64,000 nt of DNA from Girardinichthys multiradiatus (taxonomy: Eukaryota > Chordata > Actinopteri > Cyprinodontiformes > Goodeidae): positions 51,395,380 through 51,459,379 of the forward strand of contig NC_061795.1 in assembly GCF_021462225.1 (NCBI RefSeq), read 5' to 3'. The translations under genes were made by a program, and so were the position numbers. The notes beneath the pieces are model-generated. The model made no database searches. It saw only the letters and a program-made list of their open reading frames with translations, and had not been told where the DNA came from. This document shows, piece after piece, positions 11,494 through 21,734 of the stretch (within the stretch, counting starts at the first letter, position 1; the number at the start of each line of letters is the position of its first letter).

Positions 11494-13000
11494 TATAGGG
11501 CAGCGGCAGTGGTCACGTCTCCTGGCTCCTAACAGTAAGGAGAACTTGTCTGAAAGATCACACCTCAGTCAGCAATAGGTTTTGCTCACCAGTTCTTCTT
11601 CAGTCTCCATGTAAGACAACTGTTATGCTGTGTATGTATTATCTTAGTCATGTTTAGACACATGTGGAAACCAAAAGGAAAACTGCCAATTCATCATTTT
11701 ATTAGGAAAAAATCTTTTTCTTAAACACCTTTTCTTTTGTGCTTCTGATGGATGATACACTGTAAAAAAAAAGATAAAGGTTGGCAGGACTCAAAAATCC
11801 AAGGCAACAATCTTCAGGGCATTTTTAAGTTTAGGACGCCAACTTAACCACTTAAGTTTTGCTTTTGAGTTTGCTAAACTTTGATTTCTACATTTATGTA
11901 ACTCAAAAGTTGTAAAGATTGAACATTTTAGGCTGTAAGAACTTTGAATCCTGAATTAACCCATCCCTTTTTTCAGGGAGCAGTGGGATGTACACACCAA
12001 TGGCACCAATTCTGTGGTTAGGCATCATGTTCAGGCAACCAGTGAATTTGAGTTTTGAACCAGTGACCATTGGGGGGTCTCCAGAACACAAATACCTGCC
12101 TCTTATAAATCCTGACAACCGCTAACTTAACTATGAGATGTAATGACTTAAATATTTTATCCCATCTTTAAAATGTGAAAAACCGGTTGTCTCCTTAGCA
12201 TCAAATCTCAGCAACCAGCCTGAGTTCTCCGGGGCCCTTCTTAGGGGGCCCTGGACCACTACCGCCCTAGGATCTGGTTATGGAAACAGATTTCTCAGCC
12301 CTGGCAGGGTATGCAGAGGGCCTGATCTTATTCAGGACTGAGAGGCATCCCAACAGTGACTAGAAGAGGGTCCACCCTGGACAGGTGACAGTTTACCCAA
12401 CCAGAAGGCCTTTGGACTCAACTGCTATTGCCACCTAAACCCAAGACATCCTATGAGGAAAACAAAAAAAAACCTCTACCACTACTGTTGGTCATAAAAA
12501 GTTTTAGTTGTGACAATAAAGCCCAGACAAACTGTTTCTGCAGATAGTTTAAAAGGATGAGGTGGCAGTTTTTCATAAACTGCCAATGCTGTAGAAGGGG
12601 AGAAAGTTTAATCTCAAATTTTACAGGTTCAAATTCTTTGAATGCGAACGTTTGACTTTGAACCACTAATTTTGCAAGTCATAATGTTCCCAGTTTAAAA
12701 AAAAAAAAGTTCTACTTTTCACATTTAAATATTGAAACTTGCAAAATATTTTACCCACTTTAATATTTGATGCAAACCAATTTGTCCCAGTGCAGTAGCC
12801 TTTCAGCCAGCTGACTGGCTGTGATTACACCATACAGATGAAGAGGTACTTTAGGCTGGTCTGTAGTTTTCCACAGCATTAGAACCAGTCACTAGTTCTG
12901 TTGTTACACCAATCCTCATGTGAAGGAGGTCTAACCAAGGATCTGCAGCACTGCTGAAGTCAAGGTTGCCACATTGCAATATCCAACCACTCAGAATACT
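11494..13000. other. No gene recognised
   Basis: Intergenic DNA downstream of the metallothionein gene. Short open frames at 11903-12118 and 12451-12666 have no supporting motifs or splice sites. No transposon ends are seen. Confidence 0.5.
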
Positions 13001-13048
13001 TGAGGAAAACAGTAGTGACAAACCTTGGCAGGTTCTAGATTAGACATG

Positions 13049-13054
13049 TTTATT
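13049..13054 (-). terminator. Polyadenylation signal of metallothionein
   Basis: TTTATT on the plus strand gives AATAAA on the minus strand, about 100 bases past the metallothionein stop codon, the usual distance for a short 3' untranslated region. Confidence 0.75.
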
Positions 13055-13153
13055 GTAAGCCAAGTACAAAAACACATTTCCCACAAATCAGCAACATGGA
13101 AAAGAAAGAAAGGCTCCTCAGCACAGGAAGAAGGGGTTGATGGATCAGGCTCC

Positions 13154-13710
13154 TCACTGGCAGCAACTCTTGTCACAAGTCTTCCCTTTGCACACACAGC
13201 CAGAGGCACATTTACTGCAGCCAGATGGGCAGCAGGAACAGCAGCCTGCAAGCAAAGGAAGCTCAGTAGGATATAAAGCAGACAATCAGTACAGAAACAT
13301 TGGAAGTTTAAATCAGGATGGTCAAGATTTTGAGCACAAAACCAACTCCTTACTGACGTCCAGCAACATTCAAGCCACAATTTAAACCAACTGCAGCCAC
13401 CTGGGCAGTGAGGCAACAACGGTAAGGTAGCCAGGCACCTGGGTTCGTTCAGCTAATGAAAGCCTGTAGAACGAACCAGAATTCATGATGCGAGGAAAAC
13501 AGTCACTTACTTTTCTTGCAGGACTTGCAGGAGCAGCTTGTGCAGGTGCACGAACCTCCACAGTTACATTTTCCAGCTGAAGATAAAAACTAGATCAGTT
13601 CCATGGTGGTAATGCAGCAACCAATCACAATAAATCAGCCTTGAACAAACTAAAGAAACGTCTGGAACCAGAACCGGGTACTCACTCTTGGAGCAGTCGC
13701 AGGGATCCAT
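13154..13710 (-). CDS. mt: Metallothionein, three exons, complete
   Basis: The coding exons are 13686-13710, 13511-13576 and 13154-13245, joined by GT-AG introns in phase 1. The 60-residue product starts [16 protein letters not shown] and ends [10 protein letters not shown]. It has 20 cysteines: nine in the N-terminal beta domain (positions 4-28) and eleven in the C-terminal alpha domain (32-59), linked by KSCKKS. This is the exact fish metallothionein pattern, including the CC-x-CC cluster and the three-exon layout with the domain border at the second intron. The protein binds zinc, copper and cadmium in the cytoplasm and buffers metal and oxidative stress. All cysteines expected for cluster formation are present. 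A TATA box and metal response elements upstream indicate MTF-1 control. Confidence 0.97.
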
Positions 13711-13783
13711 GTTTCAGCGGATAGTTTGCGGATAGTCTGCAGAGATGGACAAGCTGAAGTTCCTCTGGGTTCTGGAGGAGGAT

Positions 13784-13791
13784 CTTTTATA
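13784..13791 (-). promoter_or_regulatory. TATA box of metallothionein
   Basis: TATAAAAG reads on the minus strand about 75 bases before the start codon. Transcription would begin near 13757, leaving a short 5' untranslated region. Confidence 0.85.
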
Positions 13792-13810
13792 GCTCTGCGG
13801 AAACAGAGCC

Positions 13811-13860
13811 GGGTGCAAAAAGCCGCACGCGTCTGCGCACACTCAGAGAGGTTTGCACAC
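13811..13860 (-). promoter_or_regulatory. Cluster of three metal response elements
   Basis: Three matches to the MTF-1 core TGCRCNC lie just upstream of the TATA box: TGCACCC on the minus strand at 13811-13817, and on the plus strand TGCGCAC at 13834-13840 and TGCACAC at 13854-13860. Multiple MREs in either orientation are typical of fish metallothionein promoters. Confidence 0.85.
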
Positions 13861-13871
13861 GGAGGGGACAT

Positions 13872-13921
13872 GTTGACGGGTCAGCAGCAGCCGGGTCAGC
13901 AGCAGCCGGGTCAGACAGACA
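13872..13921. repeat. Short 15-bp direct repeat upstream of the MREs
   Basis: GGGTCAGCAGCAGCC occurs twice and a third, partial copy follows. It sits about 160 to 200 bases upstream of the metallothionein start codon. Confidence 0.8.
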
Positions 13922-13999
13922 CAGGGCCCTGATGAAAACACAGCGCGCTGTCTGAACATTACATAACAATACCGCTTCTACTCTGGACCTACAGAACCT

Positions 14000-14960
14000 G
14001 CTTCAAAGGTTCATGTTGGCAGAAATGTGGTTGAAGTAATGTTTTCACCTTTCATGCCTTATTATCATGTGTGGTTTCTAATAATAATTATTATTATTAT
14101 GAGGCTGGCTACGGTAAAAACGGAAGCTTCTGGAAACACTGGAACATGTGTGTTTTATATAATAACTGCATCATTTATTTCAAAGCCATACTTGGACTGC
14201 TTCCTCCTGTTTGTTGGCCCACAGAACTGGAAAAGCTACTGAGGTTCTTCTCTTCGTTGTGAGAACGTTCTTTTACTTTTCAGGCCTAAAGTGTGAAGTT
14301 CATCTGCATGGAGGCAGTCACAGAAACGCTACAACTTGGTCATTAGTGCTGCTGTCACTAAATGCTTTTAATGTTACTCCTAAAGATCTTTATAGAGAAT
14401 TATTTGTCTGAAAATGTTTTATGTGAGGGATGTTTTAATATTGTGTTTATGATGAGTTAATATTTGTCCAGGATTCTTATGTAAAACAGATTATTATTCT
14501 TAGTGGGACTTAATAAAGGTAAATAATGCTATTCATAAAGAGTAATATTTACATGTTTTACTTTACTATAGCCGTTCTTATAAATCCCTTCAGCTATTTT
14601 ATTTTAACTGATTAACATTTTAATGAAGCTGCTTGTTTTAGCCCATCTATCTGTGATTCTTATTAAAATTTTTAATTGATGAAAATAAATGAAAACATCT
14701 GTAACATTTGCTTTTAAGCAAGAAAACTCCCTGAGCTCAATAATGTTATTAAAGGCCAGCTTAAAATGCGTCTATAAATAATGTTTTAAACCAGAACAGA
14801 TCGTGTTTTCAGCTCTGCACACGGTGGAGAGAAACATCTATCTGCTGGGGCTCTGTGCTGCCCTGCACTCGGCTGCAAACAGCTCATTGTGCTGTGCTGC
14901 GTTCACGGACTGCTGTGGGAAAAGGAACAACCAGAAGGTGTTGAGCGCAAAGGAGACGTG
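14000..14960. other. No gene recognised
   Basis: AT-rich DNA upstream of metallothionein. No exon or transposon ends are identified. Confidence 0.5.
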
Positions 14961-14968
14961 GGGACATA

Positions 14969-14970
14969 TG

Positions 14971-15022
<52 letters not shown>
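14969..15022. repeat. (TC)n then (TA)n microsatellite
   Basis: A run of TC units passes directly into a run of TA units. Confidence 0.95.
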
Positions 15023-15023
<1 letters not shown>

Positions 15024-15059
15024 ATGTATGTATAACGACTCAGTTTCAGTTTGCACTGT

Positions 15060-16170
15060 AAAAGGAATCTGGGCTTATTATAAAAATATTATAAACATAT
15101 CAATAATATTCTGGAACATGTGACGGAACACGCTTCATTGCTTACATAAATCTACTGACGTGTATTGTTTATTTAGTTTTTATTTTTTTTATTAGTTTCA
15201 TACGTTGTCAGCTTTTCAGACACCCTGTGCTGCACCTGAAGGCACCATTGTCCCAGTTTTGCACTCATCACTGCGCTGCTGGACGCCTTTGCTGGCTTCC
15301 AATAAGCTGAGTCATTGTGGGATATGACGGCTGTGAAAACCTTGAAGCATGACCAGACACAATAACAAAGAAATAAGCGCCATCTTTGCCAAAACAGGAA
15401 ACAAATCACGAAACCCAAGAAGTTCAAGAGAGTTCAGGTGTGTTTGATTCCAGTTCGGATGGAGACCAGGTCCCATATTCCTAAAGAATCGTGAGCCCAA
15501 AAGTGACTCCTAGTGACGTCATTCTAAGAGAAATCTTCGAATTTCTTGAATTCTCAGATTTTTCTTAGAATTTTCCATCAGTGAGATGAAAGTTATTCAT
15601 GAAGCATCTGAGGCCTTCAGAGAGCTGCTAACGTGAGGAGATGTTAGTGAGGAGGACCTTTAGTGAACCTAAGAGTGTCTGAAGCAGAGAAGATGGAGGA
15701 AAGACAGAGAGAAAGGAGAGATCTTCTCCTCCAATGAACAACAGTGAATGAATAAAACGGTACCAGCTCCATGGTGCAGAGATCCACCTCCTAAACAGTC
15801 GAGTCAATGAGAACAGAAACTTCTAGAACAATCATATAATTATTAATATAGAGATAAGATTAACTTTATCATCCCTCTAGGAGGAAATTAAATAGTTTCA
15901 GCAGCAGGACAGGTTAAAGGTCAACCTCTAGTAAGATGATATTAGGAAGGATCAATAAATACTAGAAACAATAATTAATAACCATGAATAAAAAGGGAAC
16001 AAAACTACAAACAATATAATAGAGAATTATTTAAATATTTACAGACTGTAAAATGCTTTAAAAATACATTTAGAAAAAATATAGATATAAATAGAAAGTG
16101 TCTCCAACAGTCCAGTAATCTGAGCTCTATATCCAGAGCAGGAAGATGTTCCCACCGTGATCCCAGGACC
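15060..16170. other. No gene recognised, possible LINE tail near 15850
   Basis: The stretch around 15848-15892 (AACTTTATCATCCCTCTAGG and following) resembles the 3' tails of fish LINEs. Nothing longer can be aligned by eye. Confidence 0.35.
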
Positions 16171-16188
16171 AAATCTACCTTTAACACT

Positions 16189-16878
16189 CCACACCTGGCA
16201 ACGGGGTCAACCACACCTAGCAACGGGGTCAACCACACCTAGAAACGGGGTCAACCACACCTGGCAACGGGGTCAACCACACCTAGCAATAGGGTCAACC
16301 ACACCTGGCAACGGGGTCAACCACACCTAGCAACGGGGTCAACCACACCTAGCAACGGGGTCAACCACACCTAGAAACGGGGTCAACCACACCTGGCAAC
16401 GGGGTCAACCACACCTGGCAACGGGGTCAACCACACCTAGCAACGGGGTCAACCACACCTAGAAACGGGGTCAACCACACCTGGCAACGGGGTCAACCAC
16501 ACCTAGCAATAGGGTCAACCACACCTAGCAACGGGGTCAACCACACCTGGCAACGGGGTCAACCACACCTAGCAACGGGGTCAACCACATCTAGAAACGG
16601 GGTCAACCACACCTGGCAATAGGGTCAACCACACCTAGCAACGGGGTCAACCACACCTGGCAACGGGGTCAACCACACCTGGCAACGGGGTCAACCACAC
16701 CTGGCAACGGGGTCAACCACACCTGGCAACGGGGTCAACCACACCTGGCAATAGGGTCAACCACACCTGGCAATAGGGTCAACCACACCTGGCAACGGGG
16801 TCAACCACACCTAGCAACGGGGTCAACCACACCTGGCAACGGGGTCAACCACACCTGGCAATGGGGTCAACCACACCT
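16189..16878. repeat. 22-bp minisatellite, about 31 copies
   Basis: Tandem units of 22 bp, core GCAACGGGGTCAACCACACC, run without spacers. Variation is concentrated at a few positions (CTGG/CTAG, CAACGG/CAATAG, GCAAC/GAAAC), and variant types are intermixed, as in arrays reshaped by unequal exchange. It is not a CRISPR array, because no unique spacers exist. Confidence 0.97.
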
Positions 16879-17449
16879 CCTCACTAGGAGGAGCTTCTGT
16901 CGTCTCCCCGCTCAGTCGCTCTCAGCAGAGAACTGAATCAGTCTGAAGCTGGGAGTCCTTGGCAGGAATATTTTTAGGCTAAGATAGGAGCTCTGAGAGA
17001 CTCTGAGGAGCTTGGAGGATACGGGCCCTGGACCAGTCACGATGCAGTTTGTTCACCATTCATCATGAGGTTTTCTATGTTGCAGTTTCATGTCATTTAG
17101 TTTTAATTTCTCATGAAGTCCTTCTGTGGTTAGTTTGGAAGTTTGCTTGGACTCACTGTGACGAGGTAATACTGATGCAGCAATGTTTAGTTTGGCTATC
17201 ATTAATAAGTGCCAATGGCAATTATTAACAAAGTTAGTAATTTTAATCAAAGTTACCAAGTCAGGGCACCACCTGATTATCAGGTATTAACAGCCAATCA
17301 GCTCTAAGTCTTTGACAGTTATCGTTCTATGACTACCGGCCCGGTGAGCTGTGGTTTTATAGAACAAAAGATGGAGTAAATTTATGCTCAGAACGTGGGG
17401 TTAGTGAAAACTCAAAGTAAGTTCTGGGATAAGCATACCCTGGGTTTTC

Positions 17450-18555
17450 AGTTTCAGAAAGCCAGGTAGCCATTACCCTGAGTCAAGTTATCCCTGCAAT
17501 TTACTCTGTGAAACAACCCTGCTCAGCTGCAGGGCTTATTTGTTTTAAATACTGATGCTGAGACCAGTATCACCTGAATATGCTGCACCTCTAATCTAAT
17601 TAATTAGAGTAACCTTGTTGATCCTGGGTTTTATTCTCCTTTATTCTACAGCCTGACTGGTTGTTCTAGTCTGTAGTCTGTTAACTTCTTCTATGGTTTT
17701 AGGGATGAATGAACCTGGATGCTTTCATTGCATTTTGCTTTGTTCCCCGCTGTTGGACAATAAAGGATTAACTTTCTATTTCTTATTGCCTACCAGTGTA
17801 AATCCAGCAGTTATTGATATTTTATTCAAACACATAAAATCCTTCACCTCTGTGGACTGATGCTTCCTTTCTGATTCCACGTTTCTATTGTCTTGAAAGT
17901 ACACCTTGTACAGCTGTTTCACAAGGAGCTTTAGGGACAGAAAGTATCTCAGTTTCAGTTGCATGTCTGCTCTTTATGATATTAAGTCATGGGCCAGCCT
18001 TTAACGTCTTACACATCATTAGGTGCACATGTTGGACATATCCCGGAATGCTGTGTAATTCAGCTGGTAAAGGCTAAACAGAACATTAGCTTCTAATTGG
18101 ACCTGACCTGATTTACCTGGATTGATATATTTCATATTGATTACCTGCCACGTCCTTTTTGTGCCTGCTGGGCTGCACACACACACTTTCGTATTTATTT
18201 ATGGACATTGAATTAGTTTAGTATTGAGGATTTAACTTTATTTCTCTGTCAAATCACACTCACACATTGACTTAGTCTCTGCCATGCTAACTCTCATTCT
18301 CCTGCAGGAGCAGCAAGTTTTGCTTTTCCTCTAAAATATGCGATGATGTTCTACGTATGCCGTCATTAATAGTCCTAATTGCACCGGCAAGAAACACGTA
18401 CTTCAAGGCTTATTTCCTCCCGTTGCCATGGCGAATCCTCTTATCTGTCATCCATTGATGAGGGCTTCTTATTTACTCATGCTTGTGCTGAACTCAGGGT
18501 TAACTTAACTCAGAGTTGAGTAATCCAACTGTTCTGAAACCAAAAACCCTGATAA
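17450..18555. repeat. Possible degenerate inverted-repeat DNA element
   Basis: GGGTTTTCAGTTTCAGAA near 17451 has an imperfect inverse near 18527-18552 (GGGTTTTTGGTTTCAGAA on the other strand). The interior has no coding potential. It may be a non-autonomous DNA transposon, but the ends and target duplication are not resolved. Confidence 0.3.
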
Positions 18556-18679
18556 TCACAGAGCAGAATAGGTCTACTCAGAGCTGGTTAACCCAGCTGT
18601 CTGAAATGGGCTCTGGTGACTAAATGCAGACAAAAACTATCAAGAATGTGACCATACTGATAGATGTAGGACATACAGA

Positions 18680-18685
18680 TTTATT
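18680..18685 (-). terminator. Polyadenylation signal after an unidentified terminal exon
   Basis: AATAAA on the minus strand, about 105 bases past the stop codon of the exon at 18791-18916. Confidence 0.5.
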
Positions 18686-18790
18686 TGTCTTTATAAAGCA
18701 ACCAAATAAAACTCAGTTTCACATCAGCTAAATGGTCCTCCTCCACACAGCTTGTGTATTTATGTTCCAGTCTGATTCCGGATCGGTCTT

Positions 18791-18916
18791 TCAGCTTCCA
18801 GAACTTGGTGTGTTTTCGTGCAGGCTCTGCAGGGCCAGGTCAGTCCACTTCATTTCTTGCTCTTTAACAGATTCTGTGGACCCTCCGTTGTCCTGCTCAG
18901 CCTCTGGCAGCTCGCT
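18791..18916 (-). CDS. Candidate terminal coding exon of an unidentified gene
   Basis: A strong acceptor (CTGTTTGTTTTCCAG) precedes 42 codons in phase 0: SELPEAEQDNGGSTESVKEQ, then EMKWTDLALQSLHENTPSSG, S and a TGA. A polyadenylation signal follows at 18680. The product end is acidic and polar with no recognised domain. I do not recognise the protein. The upstream exons should lie beyond 18917. A nearby block at about 18945-19010 can be read as coding, but no proper donor joins it. It could be a real gene end or a fortuitous open exon. Confidence 0.45.
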   Translation of the reverse strand, partial: SELPEAEQDNGGSTESVKEQEMKWTDLALQSLHENTPSSGS

Positions 18917-18999
18917 CTGGAAAACAAACAGCCAGCAAATGGACTAAAACAGAGAGGTCATCTTCATCAGTGATGAATTGAACATCTGAAGGTGGCCAT

Positions 19000-19850
19000 T
19001 TTCTTTTCCTTGTTAAAAATAAGGCAGGAGTAAATATATGTTGCTAAACACAGCTAGCCAGCACCAAAGCATCCAAACTGCCACATTTAGGTGATATTTG
19101 GATGAACCGCTGGCAGTTGGGAATCGCTGCAGGACAACATTTAAACCAGGAAGAGGAGATGTTGGAATATCTAGCAGCTTTTAGGACATTAACAACATTT
19201 AAATTACCAGACGCCATCTTTACTGTTTCTGTTGGAACATAAGATGCTATATTTATATAGACACACACAGATCAAGCTTAACATTATGACTGGTCTGTAC
19301 CCCCATACACAACCAGCTGTCAAAAACTCTGTAATCGGACTGGGGCTGTGGGAAACTTTGGGGCGGCCCAATAGACAGTATTTTAATTTAATATAAGTGC
19401 ATAAACATTTATGTAGCCTTTCAAATGAAATAACCATGTTGTTTAAAACAAATTAAAGAATAATGTTGTAAACAGTGACATGTGCATCAGTCCCCACAAA
19501 ATGTTGAGTAATTATGCTCAACTTAGCAAAACCTTTGTTCATGAGTTGCAGAAATCCTAGAAACTAATCAGCACTGCATTATAATCATTGCATTTATAAC
19601 ACAATAACTCCAGGAACTTGAAGGCAACTGTACATGAACTTTTCCTGAAGAGATGTGGGAATGTTTTTAAGAAATTACTGAATATTTTAAACATTTACAC
19701 AGTTTTTTTTGCACAAACCTTAAATGGCATCTATTGATGGAGTGTCTGACTTTGTCCGAATTTAGGATGTTGGGTCCAGCCATGGATTACAACATTTAAA
19801 AGGCCAGTTGATGTTTTCTGGGATTTTCCAAATAAATCAAAGTAATCTAC
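19000..19850. other. No gene recognised
   Basis: A minus-strand frame at 19044-19268 begins MASGNLNVVNVLKAARYS downstream of a TATATAAA sequence, but it has no recognised homology or splice support. Confidence 0.4.
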
Positions 19851-19890
19851 TCCTAACTCAGCCAGGAGCAGGAGGACAGCGGACGTCCCA

Positions 19891-19993
19891 TGACGTCACG
19901 GTTTGAATAAAAACCCCGCATTCCAACAAACAGACCTCTTCCATGCAGGTCCCCAGCGGAGCTGGAAGGAGACACAGTTAATGTCTCCTTGCT
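19891..19993 (+). promoter_or_regulatory. CRE plus TATA-like sequence and possible first exon
   Basis: A perfect CRE (TGACGTCA, 19891-19898) is followed by AATAAAAA near 19906, and about 85 bases later by a consensus donor (CTG before gtaaga, exon end 19993). A block at about 20138-20219 has an acceptor-like start and a CAG/gtagcg donor-like end. It may be an RNA gene or a chance cluster. No protein is recognised. Confidence 0.3.
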
Positions 19994-20442
19994 GGTAAGA
20001 AGACATGACTTTAACTTGGATCCAGAGTGACTACGATCACATGCAACAAAGTTAAGTAATGATTTGCTGTTCCAAGTATCCGGCATTCATTCATTTAAAG
20101 GGTCTAATGAGACAAGCGTGACTTGGCTTTTCTTCTGAGGCCTCCAGAAGCAGCCCCAATAAAAGCAGACGTCCCCCACGGCCTGGAAAAGAAGGCCCGG
20201 ACCACATCGCACGCCCAGGTAGCGAGAGCTACCCCGCTGCCATTCAAGGAGCCGAACGTGCTTCTGTTGTATGGTTCAGCCGGGCTGGAAGAACGAGCCG
20301 CACCACCTCATAGCTAGCTAACCCTTAGGGAGCAGTCACACGTGGATGTTTCCACCTAGGGCAACTTCTCCTCACCACGGTTCATGTAAAAGGTGGTGTT
20401 TGGCAGAGAAGATTACTTTAGAGTTAAATAATCTAAATAATG

Positions 20443-20804
20443 GGGCTGCACGGTGGTGCAGTTGATAGCACTGTTGCCTTGCAGCAAGAAGGTCCTGGGT
20501 TTGATTCCCTGCCGGGGGTCTTTCTGCATGGAGTTTGCATGTTCTCCCCTTGCATGCGTGGGTTCTCACTGGGTACTCCGGATTCCTCCCACAGTCCAAA
20601 GACATGCCTGTTAGGTTAATTGGTCTCTAAATTGCCCTTAGGTGTGTGAATGAGTGTGTTCTTGGTTGTTTGTGTGTTGCCCTGCGATGGACTGGCGACT
20701 TGTCCAGGGTGTACCCTGCCTCTCGCCCATAGACTGCTGGAGATAGACACCAGCTCCCCCGTGACCCACTATGGAATAAGTGGTAGAAAATGATTGATTG
20801 ATTG
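20443..20804 (+). mobile_element. tRNA-type SINE with perfect target duplication
   Basis: The element starts GGGCTGCACGGTGGTGCAGT and contains a B-box-like GGGTTTGATTCCC, as in tRNA-derived SINEs. A conserved body follows (GAGTTTGCATGTTCTCCCC), and it ends in a TGAT/ATTG tail. A perfect 15-bp duplication, ATAATCTAAATAATG, flanks it at 20428-20442 and 20805-20819. The 3' end (ATAAGTGGTAGAAAATGATT) resembles that of the RTE-like LINE at 36274-36700 (GATAAGCGGAAGACGACGAA), which suggests the LINE supplied the reverse transcriptase. Confidence 0.88.
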
Positions 20805-20819
20805 ATAATCTAAATAATG

Positions 20820-21600
20820 TTCTTTTAATGACGTTTGTTTTTGTTTGTGTTGAGAAACTCGGCTACAGTAAGTGTTAGCAGAGCTAACACTTAGCTAAGG
20901 ATGTGTTCTGTGTTGTGTTTTTAAAGCTATGACAAACTTTATTTAAAGTGTGATTTTAAACACAGAACATTGGCCATAGTGTTATATTAGTTATATGGCC
21001 ATAATTATTATTAATAGGTTCCAAGACTAACTTAACTTTATTTCCAGATTCTGCAAGATAATCCTTGGTTCTCAAACATAAATAACATTGAATGGTAATA
21101 TTGGAATATTGGTCATGGTTTTTAACCATCTTTGATTCACTTGTTCATATTGTACATAGTTGGTCTTATTCTTTCATTCTCCTTGGTAGTTTAGTTGGAT
21201 TGTTCTAGTGTAGTGAAGAGTTTGTTGATTGGAATTCGTTTGACTTGAGTTGACTTATTTTTGTTGTATTGTAAGAAATTGTGTGAATTTATTCTGTGTG
21301 TGGTCAGAAGTTTGCTGTTCAGTAATGTCAGAGCTTGGCTCACCCCTTTTAAATTTGTCCTAATATCACAGCCATATTGGGCTGGTATTCACACAACAAC
21401 CCTTAACAGACCGAAATATTATTGAATAAAATATTAAAGTATTAATATTAAATAATATATTCATATTAATAAGCACAACCAGGGGCTGCATTTTTCAAAG
21501 GACCGATCTGCGTAGGCCGGGTGGCCGCAAAAACCACGAAGGCTGGAAGTGATCGGCAGTGAATTTGAACGTCTGGCCTTAACCAGGTGTTCCCGCCCTT
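20820..21600. other. No gene recognised
   Basis: AT-rich DNA with no exon or element ends seen. Confidence 0.5.
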
Positions 21601-21617
21601 ACCTCAGCGTAGCTTCT

Positions 21618-21630
21618 GTTGCCTAGCAAC
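21618..21630 (+). promoter_or_regulatory. RFX X-box motif
   Basis: GTTGCCTAGCAAC is a palindromic X-box (GTTGCC and AGCAAC with a one-base spacer). It lies in a relatively CpG-rich block. About 39 bases later an ATG begins ATGGAGCCAAAAG followed by gttaac, which could be a very short first coding exon. The Tc1 element at 21735 interrupts the DNA soon after. Confidence 0.45.
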
Positions 21631-21734
21631 CGTGAGAGTGTGAAGCACAGAGCTGAGAAGCTGGAAAGATGGAGCCAAAAGGTTAACCCCGCTGTCTCCA
21701 CAATAAATAACTGCACATGGTGTGTGTGTGTCTA

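Noticed and set aside
13025..13419. Open frames on both strands over metallothionein exon 3
   Set aside because: They cross splice sites. The cysteine-rich spliced frame explains the sequence.
18732..18947. Plus-strand frame over the unidentified terminal exon
   Set aside because: The minus strand has an acceptor, stop and polyadenylation signal in the right order; the plus strand has none.
20510..20530. B-box-like GGGTTTGATTCCC as a tRNA gene
   Set aside because: It lies inside the SINE. No cloverleaf or anticodon arm can be drawn.
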